A stretch of DNA of 64,000 bases. Source: Legionella oakridgensis ATCC 33761 = DSM 21215. GTDB lineage: Bacteria; Pseudomonadota; Gammaproteobacteria; Legionellales; Legionellaceae. The translations under genes and the position numbers were made by a program. Of the stretch, positions 49,718-60,143 are shown in pieces; the first letter of the stretch is position 1; every line of letters begins with the position of its first letter. The DNA is taken from assembly GCF_000512355.1 (NCBI RefSeq), contig NZ_CP004006.1, forward strand, positions 2,252,501-2,316,500, written 5' to 3'. The notes beneath the pieces are model-generated. The model searched no databases. It saw only the letters and a list, made by a program, of their open reading frames with translations, and was not told the origin of the DNA.

Positions 49718-50670
49718 TGATTCAACTTAAAACCCGCCTGACACAACAACTGCAAAACTGGATCAAAAAGCGAAGTCCTTCCGGCAATCCACAATGTTTA
49801 AGTTCACGCCACCTTTACATTTTACCCTCTGCATTTGGATGGGGTTATGTCATCGTCTTGTTAACCCTAGGCATTGGAGCAATTAATTATCAATTGAACC
49901 CCGCTTTTTTACTCATTTTTTTAATGATGATCATAGGCATATTAAACCTTTGGCAAAATCATCGTAATCTGCAGGGCCTATGCATACGCTGTCTGGCAGT
50001 CGACGATGCTGAACAAGGGCAACCAGCGAATATTAAATTGCTTTTGTCCGTCGAAGCGGAACACCGCTATGCTTTGTTTTTAGCCTTTGAGGAAAGCTCC
50101 ATAGTCCATGTGGAAAAAATTTCCAAAGAAGAGCAAATGATTTTTTTGGCTCTAAAAACTCCACATCGTGGTCATTTCAAATTGCCGCCTCTCAAAATAT
50201 ACAGTAACTACCCATTAGGGCTAAGCCGAGTCTGGTCATATTTGTATTTTGATATTAGCTATTACGTTTACCCTCTGGCCGTCTCCCCCGGATTTTGGCC
50301 AGCACCTGCAGATAATTCAATTAAAACCTCTCCTCTGCTCTATCCAACTGGTGACGAAGAACTGCATGAACTAAAATCAGTCATAAACCCCTGGATACAA
50401 ACCAGTCGCATTGCCTGGAAAATATCTGCCCGTGGTCAAGGTTGGTATCTTAAGCAGATGACAAGCCCTGGTGGTGAACATTGGCTATTTCGGCTGGAAG
50501 AATTACCATCGGAAGATATTGAAAAGCGTCTACAACAGTTAAGTTATTGGATTCAAACTGCAGAACAATTGGGTCACCGCTATGGTTTGGAGTTGAACGG
50601 CACAAGAATACCGCTGGGGGCTGGCAAAACGCATATGCAAACCTGTTTACGGCAATTGGCGATGTATTAA
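49714..50670 (+). CDS. DUF58 domain membrane protein
   Basis: A 318-residue protein with two membrane spans (about residues 34-76) followed by a soluble part. YPLGLSRVWSYLYFDISYYV followed by YPLAV and later TGDEELHELKSVINPWIQTS replace the classical GxxLEFxxLREYxxGD-type DUF58 motif in somewhat degenerate form. DUF58 proteins pair with MoxR ATPases and transglutaminase-like membrane proteins. The stop overlaps the next ATG (TAATG). Confidence 0.85.
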   Translation: MMIQLKTRLTQQLQNWIKKRSPSGNPQCLSSRHLYILPSAFGWGYVIVLLTLGIGAINYQLNPAFLLIFLMMIIGILNLWQNHRNLQGLCIRCLAVDDAEQGQPANIKLLLSVEAEHRYALFLAFEESSIVHVEKISKEEQMIFLALKTPHRGHFKLPPLKIYSNYPLGLSRVWSYLYFDISYYVYPLAVSPGFWPAPADNSIKTSPLLYPTGDEELHELKSVINPWIQTSRIAWKISARGQGWYLKQMTSPGGEHWLFRLEELPSEDIEKRLQQLSYWIQTAEQLGHRYGLELNGTRIPLGAGKTHMQTCLRQLAMY

Positions 50671-52649
50671 TGAACCATTACTTTCACGAACAAATTCCGC
50701 CAGGCCTATTACGCCATACGCTGTTTATCATGGGATTTTGCTTTCTGCCTTTTGTAAACATCACTCCCTGGTGGTTGACCATGCTTGCAATAGGAGTCAT
50801 CAGCTATCGCGTGACAGCAAACGTTTATCATCGTTTTTTATTGCCTAAGTGGCTACATATTTTGCTCGTGTTTGGAGTCATTGCCTTACTCCGATGGTAT
50901 TATGGTTCCTTTTTTTCCAGCGGCTTTTTTATTGGCTTTCTTATGGCTTTTTTCTGGCTGAAAGTCATCGAAATACATCGCATGCGGGACTTGCGCATGG
51001 TGGCTCTAGCCTGCTTCTATGTGATTTTTACTGCGCTCATTATCCATATATCCCTATGGATTTTACTCTATATGATCCTCGCTCTGCTCGCCGTGTTATC
51101 TTTACTGCTTAAATTTGAAAGGCCTTCTGCTTCCACCATCCAATTAAGTCGACAAAGTGCTTCCTTCGTGCTACTCGCCATCCCTGCCAGTACCATTCTA
51201 TTTTTTTTATTTCCTCGCTTAACTGATCCCTTATGGCAAGTTCATCTACCCATGTATGGCAAAACAGGTTTTAAAGAAAATTTAAGTCCTGGTGCTATTT
51301 CCTCTTTATTTCCAGATGACCATACAGTCATGCGAGTAACGTTCAAAAAACCAATGTCCTCATTTAATATCTATTGGTATGGTTTGATTTTAAATCATTA
51401 TAACGGCATAACCTGGACTTCCCAGCCGCAAGCCTATAATGATTTTCTTCCTCTTGCGCACTTACCATCAAAGCAAGAGGGTGAGTATGAAATTCTTTTA
51501 GAGCCACATCAAAAGCTTTGGATGTTTTATATGCGCGAACCTGCAGCTGGCTGGCCACGACTACGGTTCTCTCCCTCCTACGGTTTAACTTCTCTGAAGG
51601 AAGAAACCATCAATCAACGCATGACGTATGCCCTCACCACTCAAAACCCTCACTATCGACCATTGAATCCAAAATCCATGCAACGTTATTTACAATTACC
51701 TTCGCAAGGAAATCCTAAGCTGCGTGCCTGGGCTATTAAAGAAAAATTGGGCAAAGACCCATCGCAATTTATCTCTCAAATTCTTAAATACATTCATCAT
51801 GAACCTTTTTGGTATACCTTAAATCCCAAGCTTATTAATACAAGCACCCACTCCTTAGACGAATTCTGGTTTAATACCAGGGAAGGGTATTGTGAACACT
51901 ATGCGAGTAGTGTTGCCTTTATTTTACGTGCCGCGGGAATTCCTGCCCGCGTTGTAATTGGTTATTATGGCGGCGAATGGAACCCTTTAGGACAGTATTT
52001 AAAGGTTCGGCAAAAAGACGCACATGCCTGGTTGGAATATTGGCAGGAAGGGTTAGGATGGCAGCGACTCGACCCCACCACGGCCATTGCGCCTCAACGC
52101 ATTGATGAGCGCATTTTGCAAGAGAATGATACTCTTTCCACCGCACTAGACTGGAACTACTATCGATTCAAACTTTCATGGCTTGAAACCATAAGGCTGC
52201 GCTTGGAAACCATGCAATTTTTCTGGGAACGCTGGTTATTGTTTTATAATCAAGAACAACAACAATCATTGCTACAAACCTTAGGATTAGGACATTGGGA
52301 TTGGGGCAGATTACTGCAACTATGGACAGCAAGCTTTTTATTATTTCTCTTTTTAGGCAGTATGTGGCTGTACTGGCAGAAAAGAATTCAAGATCCATTA
52401 TTGAAGGAATATCATCGTCTCCAACATGAGCTGCAACGACTCAACATTAAAACAACGCCGCCTGCGACCCTAAGGCAACAATGGCAAGCGCTTGCCCACC
52501 AAAAACCCCAATGGCGTTCCATGATTGAAGATCACCTACGACGCTATGAAACATTACGCTTGCAATCGTCTGATAATAACAGCCCTGCCTGCCGTAAAGC
52601 GCTACAAACCTTATTCAAATCACTGAGAAAAACAATAAAAAAACTCTAA
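50670..52649 (+). CDS. TgpA-type transglutaminase-like membrane protein (DUF3488)
   Basis: A 659-residue inner-membrane protein starting at ATG 50670, coupled to the upstream stop; the upstream frame extension is inside the DUF58 gene. Six or so N-terminal spans (residues about 13-190) precede a periplasmic transglutaminase core: REGYCEHYASSVAFILRAAG (Cys near residue 410), DAHAWLEYWQEG (His near 451) and RLDPTTAI (Asp near 467). One further span (WTASFLLFLFLGSMWLYWQ) and a cytoplasmic tail follow. Related to Pseudomonas TgpA. The substrate is probably a periplasmic protein; role otherwise unknown. Confidence 0.92.
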   Translation: MNHYFHEQIPPGLLRHTLFIMGFCFLPFVNITPWWLTMLAIGVISYRVTANVYHRFLLPKWLHILLVFGVIALLRWYYGSFFSSGFFIGFLMAFFWLKVIEIHRMRDLRMVALACFYVIFTALIIHISLWILLYMILALLAVLSLLLKFERPSASTIQLSRQSASFVLLAIPASTILFFLFPRLTDPLWQVHLPMYGKTGFKENLSPGAISSLFPDDHTVMRVTFKKPMSSFNIYWYGLILNHYNGITWTSQPQAYNDFLPLAHLPSKQEGEYEILLEPHQKLWMFYMREPAAGWPRLRFSPSYGLTSLKEETINQRMTYALTTQNPHYRPLNPKSMQRYLQLPSQGNPKLRAWAIKEKLGKDPSQFISQILKYIHHEPFWYTLNPKLINTSTHSLDEFWFNTREGYCEHYASSVAFILRAAGIPARVVIGYYGGEWNPLGQYLKVRQKDAHAWLEYWQEGLGWQRLDPTTAIAPQRIDERILQENDTLSTALDWNYYRFKLSWLETIRLRLETMQFFWERWLLFYNQEQQQSLLQTLGLGHWDWGRLLQLWTASFLLFLFLGSMWLYWQKRIQDPLLKEYHRLQHELQRLNIKTTPPATLRQQWQALAHQKPQWRSMIEDHLRRYETLRLQSSDNNSPACRKALQTLFKSLRKTIKKL

Positions 52650-52724
52650 ATCTATTGTTCATTAGTCCAATGCCTCCGTGTTACAACTTTTCTTGAGTAA
52701 AGTCATCAATGTTTCTTTACTTAA

Positions 52725-52745
52725 AAAGTACGGCTGTCGTACTTT
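52725..52745. promoter_or_regulatory. Palindrome upstream of the RND efflux operon, candidate operator
   Basis: AAAGTACG-GCTGT-CGTACTTT is a perfect eight-base dyad with five-base spacer, 99 bp before the membrane fusion protein start. It could bind a TetR-type repressor, which often controls RND pumps, but no regulator gene is adjacent. Because no T run follows directly, a terminator for the preceding gene is less likely. Confidence 0.4.
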
Positions 52746-52844
52746 AATTGCCAAAATTATCTTGAAGTTGTACCTTATACAAGATTAAGATAAAGTTGCT
52801 CGCGATGTTAAGATGAGTTTCTTATCAAGAATAGGTGATGCTGT

Positions 52845-53909
52845 ATGCGCCAAGGATTAGGATGCATTTTATGTGGTTTTTTAATACTATTTTCATGTCA
52901 AGCAACTTATTCCAATCCAATCGCCGTTACGGCAACGGTATTATCCAGTTCAGAAAAAACATATACAGAATCATTTTTAGGCGTAATTCAGCCAAAAGAA
53001 ATGGCTCTAGTCCAAGCCAAAACATCCGGGCAAATCAAAGAAATCTATTTTTATCCAGGCGATGAAGTCAAGAAGAATGAAATTCTATTGCAAATTGATA
53101 AAACGAATGATCAAATCAAACTTGATATCGCAGAGGAGATGTACAGTAAGGCATTAGTTGCATTCAACACAGAAACATTTAACTTTAAACGTGCAGAATC
53201 ACTTTATGCAAATAAAGCAATTCCAGAAAGTGAATTTAAGGCCCAAAAGCTGGAATATCAATCTGCATTATCCGCCTTAAACAATGCGAAATCTAATCTT
53301 GAGCTGGCGAAACTGAATCTTTCTTATACAAGTGTTACATCACCGATTAGCGGAAAGATTTCTGAAAAAAAAGTCCTTGCACACAGTGTTGTTGAAATAG
53401 GGACGCCTCTGTATGTTATTACTTCCACCCAAAAGCTGATTGCCGTCATTCCGATTCCAGAGTCGCTGCGGAGCAAATTATCGTCCGGACTTACGACCAT
53501 TATCACGAATCAGGCCGCACATGAAAGCATTTCAGCAAAAATTAGAGGGATTGACCCAATAAGCAATGAAAAAAATCATAGTGTGAATGTCTATATTGAT
53601 TTTGACAATCCAGGAACTTGGTATCCCGGTAACACAGTAAGCGCTAAGTTTCGTCTCTCTATCGAAAAAGGTTTTTCAGTCCCACAAGAATCTATCGTCT
53701 ATCATAATGGATTTCCTGAAATATATGTCATTAACCAAAATAAAGCCAATGCCTTGAAAGTTAAAGAAACCATCATGAAAGGCTCTACAGTCTGGATTCA
53801 GGGTCCGTTAAAAAATGGCATGACAATTGCAGTTTCTGGCGCTGCAAATCTCTATGATGGCGCAACAGTAACCATTGTCAATCAAAATAGAAAAAATGAA
53901 ACTCACTAA
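52845..53909 (+). CDS. RND efflux periplasmic adaptor (membrane fusion protein)
   Basis: A 354-residue HlyD/AcrA-type adaptor. The N-terminus (CILCGFLILFSCQATYS) is a signal peptide, possibly with lipobox LFSC. The first lipoyl half is ALVQAKTSGQIKEIYFYPGD with EVKKNEILLQID, the hairpin is lysine/alanine-rich (about residues 85-155), the second lipoyl half is LSYTSVTSPISGKISEKKVL, and a beta-barrel and membrane-proximal domain follow. AGGTG precedes the ATG. It bridges the pump and the TolC-type channel encoded next. Confidence 0.9.
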   Translation: MRQGLGCILCGFLILFSCQATYSNPIAVTATVLSSSEKTYTESFLGVIQPKEMALVQAKTSGQIKEIYFYPGDEVKKNEILLQIDKTNDQIKLDIAEEMYSKALVAFNTETFNFKRAESLYANKAIPESEFKAQKLEYQSALSALNNAKSNLELAKLNLSYTSVTSPISGKISEKKVLAHSVVEIGTPLYVITSTQKLIAVIPIPESLRSKLSSGLTTIITNQAAHESISAKIRGIDPISNEKNHSVNVYIDFDNPGTWYPGNTVSAKFRLSIEKGFSVPQESIVYHNGFPEIYVINQNKANALKVKETIMKGSTVWIQGPLKNGMTIAVSGAANLYDGATVTIVNQNRKNETH

Positions 53910-56900
53910 TTACACACTTCGTTTTCCAGCTATCGTCATATGCATATTCTCAGTACTTACTTTGATTGGGCTATTGCTCATACCGCAAATAAATATAGAG
54001 AATTTGCCTAATATTTCTGAACCTTTTTTTACAATTGAAGTCAAAGATCAAGGCTTGTCCGCGACTAGCATCGATCATTTAATTACCCAGCCGATTCAAA
54101 AACGGATACAAAGTATTCCCGATATCAGTTTCGCATCAGGAGAATCTTATAATGGATTTTCATTCATGAATGTGGCGTTTAGGATTGGAACAGATCTGAC
54201 CCAAGCCTATTTGAATTTACAAAGAAAACTAAACGAAATAGAAGATACTCTACCCAGGAAAGCCTCAAAACCAATTTTAAAGCAGTTAAACGTTGCAGGA
54301 GCTCCAGATATTTGGATTTTGGTAGAAAGCATGCATCTGTCACCTATTAAGATATCCAATCTCATTCAGCATGAAATCCTACATGCGTTACGAAGCATCC
54401 CAGGCGTTGCAACGATTGAAGTCATTGGGGAAGTTCCTAATCGAATTATTGTGGATCTTGACCAAAATAAAATGTCGGCTTTAGGCATTCCTTTGGCTTT
54501 GGTTTACTCAGCTTTTCAGAAAGAAAATATTTTGCTTCCAGGCGGAACAGTCGCTCACCATAAAAGACAATATTTTTTAAGTCTGGATTTACAGTTACCT
54601 TCATTGGATGCCATTCGCTCACTGGTACTGACTGTGCGTGAAGGGACGCCAATTTATCTAAACCAAATCGCAGACATTCATCTTCAACAAGACTCAAAAA
54701 AGGAAAAAGCTTATTTCAACATGCGCCCTGTTATTGCTTTAGGCGTATTAAGTGAAATCAATGCGAATACCCTGAATGTCATTAAAGCAGTCAAAGAAAC
54801 AATCAATCAGTTGCAAACAAAATTGCCTAATGAGGTGAGACTGGCTACAGCATTTAGTCAGAAAAATGCAATCGAAACAAGCGCCTATAGTTTATTTAAT
54901 GCGATTATTTTGGCCTTGATATGCTCAAGCATCGTGGTCTATCTTTTCTTAGGCAGCCTTCGTTTATCGGGTGTTATCATGGTGATTGCGCCAGTATCAC
55001 TTTTGGCTGCAACCATTGCTATGTTTATCGGCAATTTAAGTTTCAATGTCTTGACTTTATTGACGTTGGTTTTATTGATTTGCATAGTTGTGGATGACGC
55101 CATCATTGTCATTGAGAATTATATTTCTGATCTCAATACCAAGCCTGAAACATTGGGAATGCCTTTAGTATGCTTTAGTTTAAACCGTATTTCTTCCTCT
55201 ATCATTGCTTATACCATTAGCTTGTGCATCATCTTTTTAAGTGCGGTGTTTACACAAGGCCTAGTCAGCATCTTTTTTAAAGATATCTCCATCGTTATGA
55301 TTTCAGGGGTGGTTGTTTCAGCTACAGCTTGTCTGACTTTGACTCCATTATTATGCCAGAGATTCATTCATAAAGTACCAGGCGAGAATCGTGTCACAAA
55401 ATTATTTAAAAATCGATTGCAAACATTCCAATCTTACTATTTAACTTTACTGAGCCTTCTTCAACAGCATAAATTTATTGTCTTAGTATTCATATTATGT
55501 TTACTTATCCCTCTTCCTTGTGTCTTAGGTAAAATAGATAAAAACTTGTTTCCTGCTAACAAAGAATTCACTCATTTGATAATTCAGATCCGAACCCTAG
55601 ATAATGTTCCTCACTCAACATTCAATCAGTATTTACTGAGTGCTGAAAAAATCATACATGCACACCCAGGCGTCAGTTACACCCTGGCATATACTGATGA
55701 AAATATGAAAAACCAAGGGGAGATCATCACCCAGCTTAAGCCAGAACAAGAAAGACAGGATAGCGCACCTCAGATTATGCAAGATCTGCAAAATCAGCTT
55801 GACAGCCAGGCTGGTTTTTTAAGTTACGTGCGTTTACCACCTATATTTCCCGGCGCAAAAGAGCCGTTGCATTTTATTATTACGGGGAAAAAGCATCAAG
55901 AACTTCGCCAATTGGAAACTGTTTTAAGAGTTCTTTTTTCCCAACATCCTGAGTTGGGGAAAATATACTCTGGCAATATTCCATTACAGCCAAGCTACGA
56001 ATTAAAGATCGATCGCTATACTGCGTCTAGGGTTGGCTTAACTGCAGAAGAGATTGCTGATGCTGTCTCTTTATATGGAGGAGATATCCACGCCGGCAAA
56101 ACCTATTTGGAAAAATATAAAAACGAATATGATATTTACTTATATCCAATGAAGAAAACATTAGATATACCCAAAGATATGGAAAAAATATACGTCTATA
56201 ATCAGGCAGGTAAGGCAATCAATTTAACGTCGGTCGCAAAACTGAATGTTGTTGCAAATCCTACTATTTTACAAAGCTTTAATGGTCAACCTGCGCTGGA
56301 ATTTTATTCAACGCCAAAAATAGCGCTTTCCAAAGCTGATGATCTTTTAATGAAAATCATTACTCCTATTCTTACTCCTGACCAGAAGCTTCATCTCATT
56401 GGGCAATCTAAGCAATTAAAAGAAGATTTAAGATCTTTAGGAATTGCAATTGTTGTCGCAATTTTGCTACTGTATGTAGCACTTGTTGCACAATTTAACT
56501 CATTTTCACTCCCCTTTATCCTCTTAATCGCACAGCCAATTGCCATTGCTTTTGTGATTTATCTGCTTTATTTCACAGGCATCGGTTTGAATGTTTTCTC
56601 ATTAATTGGTTTGTTCTTACTCCTGGGAATCAAAACAAAAAATTTCATTTTGCTCATCACTGCAATGAATCATCACGTTAGTTTATCGAAAGATATCCCA
56701 ACAGCAGTGATTTCTGCCTGTCGGGAACGTTTTCGTCCCATCATCATGACCTCAACCGTAGTAATACTAACAGTAATACCTACTTTATTTACACATGGTG
56801 TGGATAAAGCAAAAAATGTAGCCTTAGGCGGTACTTTGCTAATGGGTATCCTCACTTCGACTGTATTTAGTCTGTTCTTTGTACCATTGACTTTTCCTCT

Positions 56901-56924
56901 GTTTAAAAAAATAAAAATGAATAA
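53896..56924 (+). CDS. RND efflux pump, HAE1 type (frame broken near 56908)
   Basis: About 1,009 residues. ATG 53896 (MKLTNYTLRFPAIVICIFSV) overlaps the adaptor stop by 14 bases; the frame also extends upstream inside that gene. Typical RND features: a first span, a large periplasmic loop, LTLVLLICIVVDDAIIVIEN (helix 4 acidic residues), second periplasmic loop, and IGLFLLLGIKTKNFILLITA late in the protein. As given it reads without stop into the next gene (1,250 codons). One A added to the seven-A run at 56905-56911 yields LFKKNKNE and a stop at 56922-56924, so I end it there. Probably a proton-driven drug or metabolite exporter; substrate unknown. Confidence 0.9.
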
Positions 56925-58292
56925 AACTAAAATCCTATACAGTATTTTTCTATGCACTTGTCTGATGGCAGAATCAGGTGCTGCATCATTGGCCGATTAT
57001 GCTGAACAAAGCTTAAAAAATAATTTGGAATATAAAGCTGCAAATGAAGCGTTGTTATCTAAAGAAGCGATGGTTAAGGCTGCTTTTGGAAAATGGTTGC
57101 CTCATATAGAATTACGGATGGGAATGAGTCAAACCAATATATCCCTATCTGATGAAACCAGATTATTCGGTAGACTTCCTCTTGACTTTAACTCAAAAAG
57201 TAATGATCCGAGCAGCCTTGCTGCCATTGTGGCCAAACAAAAAATACTTGATTTTTCCGCCTTCGCCACATTAAACATGGCAAAGCTTGAAAAAGAAACT
57301 GCCCACTTGTTCTATCAAATGAGTAAGCAAAAAACACTTCTTATAGTGACCGATACCTATTTTCAAACGCTTACTGCCAAAAAAAGCATCGAAGCTGCAG
57401 AGCTCTATAAAAAGCTTACTGAGGAAACCTATCAACAGGCAATCAAAAATGCGGCTCTGAATATGACCACACAAACACAAGTTCTTCGCGCTAAGGCAGC
57501 ACATCAAGCAGCTGTTGCAAAAGTTCTGCAAGCAAAACAAAACTATCAACACTTATTAAAATTGCTCAATCAGATTGCTCAAATACAATCGAAGGATCTA
57601 AAACCATTAAAAAAGATATTTTATTAAAGCTTCCCATGCCACCGTCCAAAACTCATTGGATTAAATTAGCAGATAAACATAATTTTGATTTGAAAGCCTA
57701 TCAGTTAAAACTAAAAATACTTAAAGAAAACCTGAAAGAAATATCTGGTAAGCATTGGCCAAAAATAGAAGCGTATGGCGGCTTGGTTGATGGGAAAAAT
57801 GTACTTAGTGAGGAGCCGGCTGATTTTATTTTGTCTGCTGCTTTCAATCGTAATCACCTTAAGTATCACGGAGCAATCGTTGGAATTAATGCCAGCATGC
57901 CCTTATTTGCAGGTGGAGAAATAGGTCACGCAGAGCAGGAAAAACTTCATGCTTATCAACAAGAAATCCTGAATTTTCAGAGTTTCAGCCAGCAACTCGC
58001 TTTAAAGATTGATGAGTATTATGACAATTTAATCCTTGCCCAAACAGAAATGCGCCAGGCCGATTTTGCTGTTCTTGCCAGCTTAGACGCATTGCAGACC
58101 CAAAAATTAGAATTAGAAGCGGGTAAAATTACCCCTGTGCATTATCTGGAAACTGAAAATCATTTTTATGAGAGTTTAATGAACCAGGCCATCGTTAAAC
58201 ATAAATATATTAAAGATCTAGTTGAACTGTACTATTTGACAGGACAACTTGATTTAAAAATTATTTATAAGATAAATAGCTGGTTGTCGTAA
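56917..58292 (+). CDS. TolC-family outer membrane efflux protein (frame broken near 57612)
   Basis: ATG 56917 begins MNKTKILYSIFLCTCLMAES, a signal peptide, then LADYAEQSLKNNLEYKAANE, the first TolC repeat. The frame is lost at a six-A run (57609-57614) and resumes in another frame with HNFDLKAYQLKLKILKENLK, the start of the second repeat, then GINASMPLFAGGEIGHAEQE and the final LVELYYLTGQLD. One added A gives PLKKDILLKLPMPPSKTH and about 458 residues, normal for an outer-membrane factor. It is the exit duct for the adjacent RND pump; its ATG overlaps the repaired pump stop. Confidence 0.88.
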
Positions 58293-58427
58293 AATGCTCC
58301 ATCTAGATCATGCCTCTCTACTTAGGATCTTCCTTACTGATATTCACTTCTCCTGCCAAGTTTGAAATAAAAAATAAGGCGGAAATAAAACCATCTCTTT
58401 AGTGGGACATATTGGGGGTTAAATACT

Positions 58428-58745
58428 TTAATATCTGAAAAAATGCCCTAAGCGTTTTTCAGTTGCTCGTTGCTCCAACCGTTCAGACGAGTCTTGCCTG
58501 ACTGGGGTAAACAATTGATGATGTTGATAAAGTGAAGGTATTTGTTGCAAAACCACTTCTACTTCCTGCAATACAGCACCTATGGTTTTATCTTCCTTAA
58601 GCCCTGTATTAAATTTTGCGTAAAAATCATGAGAGATGGTCAAACCATGCTGAATCGCTTGGAAAAACTGTGAAACCGGCCCTCTTAGTGCGGCAATATG
58701 ATCAAGCACCGGGCCGATGGCTGCTCTTTTAACCAATTGTTTCAC
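58428..58745 (-). CDS. Hypothetical protein, 105 residues (or C-terminal part of the next gene)
   Basis: A helical, charged protein of unknown function (VKRAAIGPVLDHIAALRGPV near the start, AVLQEVEVVLQQIPSLYQHH later). It would begin at GTG 58745, overlapping the preceding stop by four bases, but the ribosome-site-like AAAGGA lies only two bases before it. Adding one A there would instead fuse it to the upstream gene (EFKRNVKQLVKRAAIG) into one protein of about 288 residues, in line with the other breaks in this window. I cannot decide between the two. Confidence 0.55.
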   Translation of the reverse strand: MKQLVKRAAIGPVLDHIAALRGPVSQFFQAIQHGLTISHDFYAKFNTGLKEDKTIGAVLQEVEVVLQQIPSLYQHHQLFTPVRQDSSERLEQRATEKRLGHFFRY

Positions 58746-59293
58746 ATTCCTTTAAATTCAATCATCAAGTTTAAAAACACCTGTTGCAAGTCCACGGCCT
58801 TTTTTAACTGCCTACCTTGTTTCGCATAGACTGGATTTTCATGGCGTGAGCCTGGTAATTTCCTTGCGGCATGACTCGCATGATATTGAGAACGATGGGC
58901 GATTCGTAATAACGAGGTAACCAACAAACTGAGCGCTCGTAATATTTGTTTCAAATCATCCTGCCCCAGGGCAAATGCCATGCGCTCCAGATTAACTTGA
59001 GAAGAATGGCGGGTGTCAATCCCCAGGATTTGCAACAAACCATTGTCAATTTGTAAAAGGATAACCAATGCGTCTTGCGCATCCAGCCGATATTGCAAAA
59101 TCAATTGCAACATTTGCGCTCGTTCTGCAATAGGACCATCTGCCTCCGCTACAAATTCATCAACCAATTGTTGCATAATGGCTTGCGACTCTGTCAGCAT
59201 CTTATACGCTTCATTGGCGACCTTTGTTAATTCATCGTACTCCATGCCTATTTCTTTAAAATTGTTTTCAAGATGCAGCAAAGAACCACCCAT
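58742..59293 (-). CDS. Hypothetical helical protein, 183 residues
   Basis: I do not recognise it. It is entirely helical by appearance (EYDELTKVANEAYKMLTESQ, AQMLQLILQYRLDAQDALVI, QDDLKQILRALSLLVTSLLR), without signal peptide or clear membrane span. ATG 59245 (MEYDELTKV) is an alternative start. It overlaps the next gene by four bases or may be split from it by a single-base undercall near 58750. Divergent from the DUF3775 gene at 59371. Confidence 0.6.
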   Translation of the reverse strand: MGGSLLHLENNFKEIGMEYDELTKVANEAYKMLTESQAIMQQLVDEFVAEADGPIAERAQMLQLILQYRLDAQDALVILLQIDNGLLQILGIDTRHSSQVNLERMAFALGQDDLKQILRALSLLVTSLLRIAHRSQYHASHAARKLPGSRHENPVYAKQGRQLKKAVDLQQVFLNLMIEFKGM

Positions 59294-59370
59294 CGAAAAG
59301 AGTGGCTTATGCCTAAATTCAGCAAAAGCTGTCCTATAATTAAATAATATCTCATGAACAAGGATGTTAC

Positions 59371-59769
59371 ATGTTAAACGTTGACTTATTAAATATTAAC
59401 CCCGATACCGTTTGTCATCTTATCTTAAGGGCCAGAGAATTTCATGCCAAAGAAGAAGTTTCTTTTCCTGAACGCACGCCTGAATCAGAATACGAATACG
59501 ACTGGGCGCAAATCCTTGCCAATCATGAAGATGATTTGACTTATCGTGAAATAAAAAATGCCATCCATTCGCTTCCTTATGAAAAACAGCTTGATTTATT
59601 GGCATTAATGTATCTGGGACGTGAAGATTTCGATGAATGGGATGAGGCACTTAAAGCAGCCATCAGCAATTTTCCTTCTGATCTAACAGATTATTTGCTC
59701 GCTCATCCCTTCATCGCCGTTTACCTAGAGCAGGCATTGGCTAAATTAGGATATTCTTGTGATGAGTAA
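59371..59769 (+). CDS. DUF3775 domain protein
   Basis: A 132-residue soluble acidic protein. The pattern LILRAREFHAKEE, then DLTYREIKNAIHSLPYEKQL and LMYLGREDFDEWDEALKAA matches DUF3775, a family of unknown function common in Proteobacteria. AAGGA precedes the ATG. It stands alone between two minus-strand units. Confidence 0.8.
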   Translation: MLNVDLLNINPDTVCHLILRAREFHAKEEVSFPERTPESEYEYDWAQILANHEDDLTYREIKNAIHSLPYEKQLDLLALMYLGREDFDEWDEALKAAISNFPSDLTDYLLAHPFIAVYLEQALAKLGYSCDE

Positions 59770-59797
59770 TGGTCACAAACCACTTTAGTTTAAACCA

Positions 59798-60106
59798 TTA
59801 CTTACGCACAATAATATTATTTTCCACCGATTTAACACCAGGAACTTTTTTAGCCAATGCTTCCGCCGTATCGCTCTGACGTATGGTTTTGACATAACCG
59901 CTGAGATAAACCATACCACTTACGGTTTCCACGTGGAAACGAAAAGGAGCAAGCTCTTGATTATTCAGCAATGCCTCATTGACTGCTGCAGTAAGAGAAT
60001 TGTCATTGGATTGCAGATGCAATATATTTTCTCCCTGATAAGCCTGACAGCCTACTAGACAAGCAAAACCGAAGACAATCATCATGTTTCGACAAAAATT
60101 TCTCAT
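59798..60106 (-). CDS. BON-domain lipoprotein
   Basis: A 102-residue lipoprotein: signal segment with lipobox LVGC (Cys20), then one BON domain (LTAAVNEALLNNQELAPFRF, VSGMVYLSGYVKTIRQSDTA, VPGVKSVENNIIVR). BON domains bind membranes or phospholipids, as in OsmY and DolP. AAGGAG precedes the ATG. It lies 37 bp downstream of the alpha/beta hydrolase gene and may be co-transcribed with it. Confidence 0.9.
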   Translation of the reverse strand: MRNFCRNMMIVFGFACLVGCQAYQGENILHLQSNDNSLTAAVNEALLNNQELAPFRFHVETVSGMVYLSGYVKTIRQSDTAEALAKKVPGVKSVENNIIVRK

Positions 60107-60143
60107 TATTTCTCCTTACCAACATGGACTTTTAATGGCTCGA

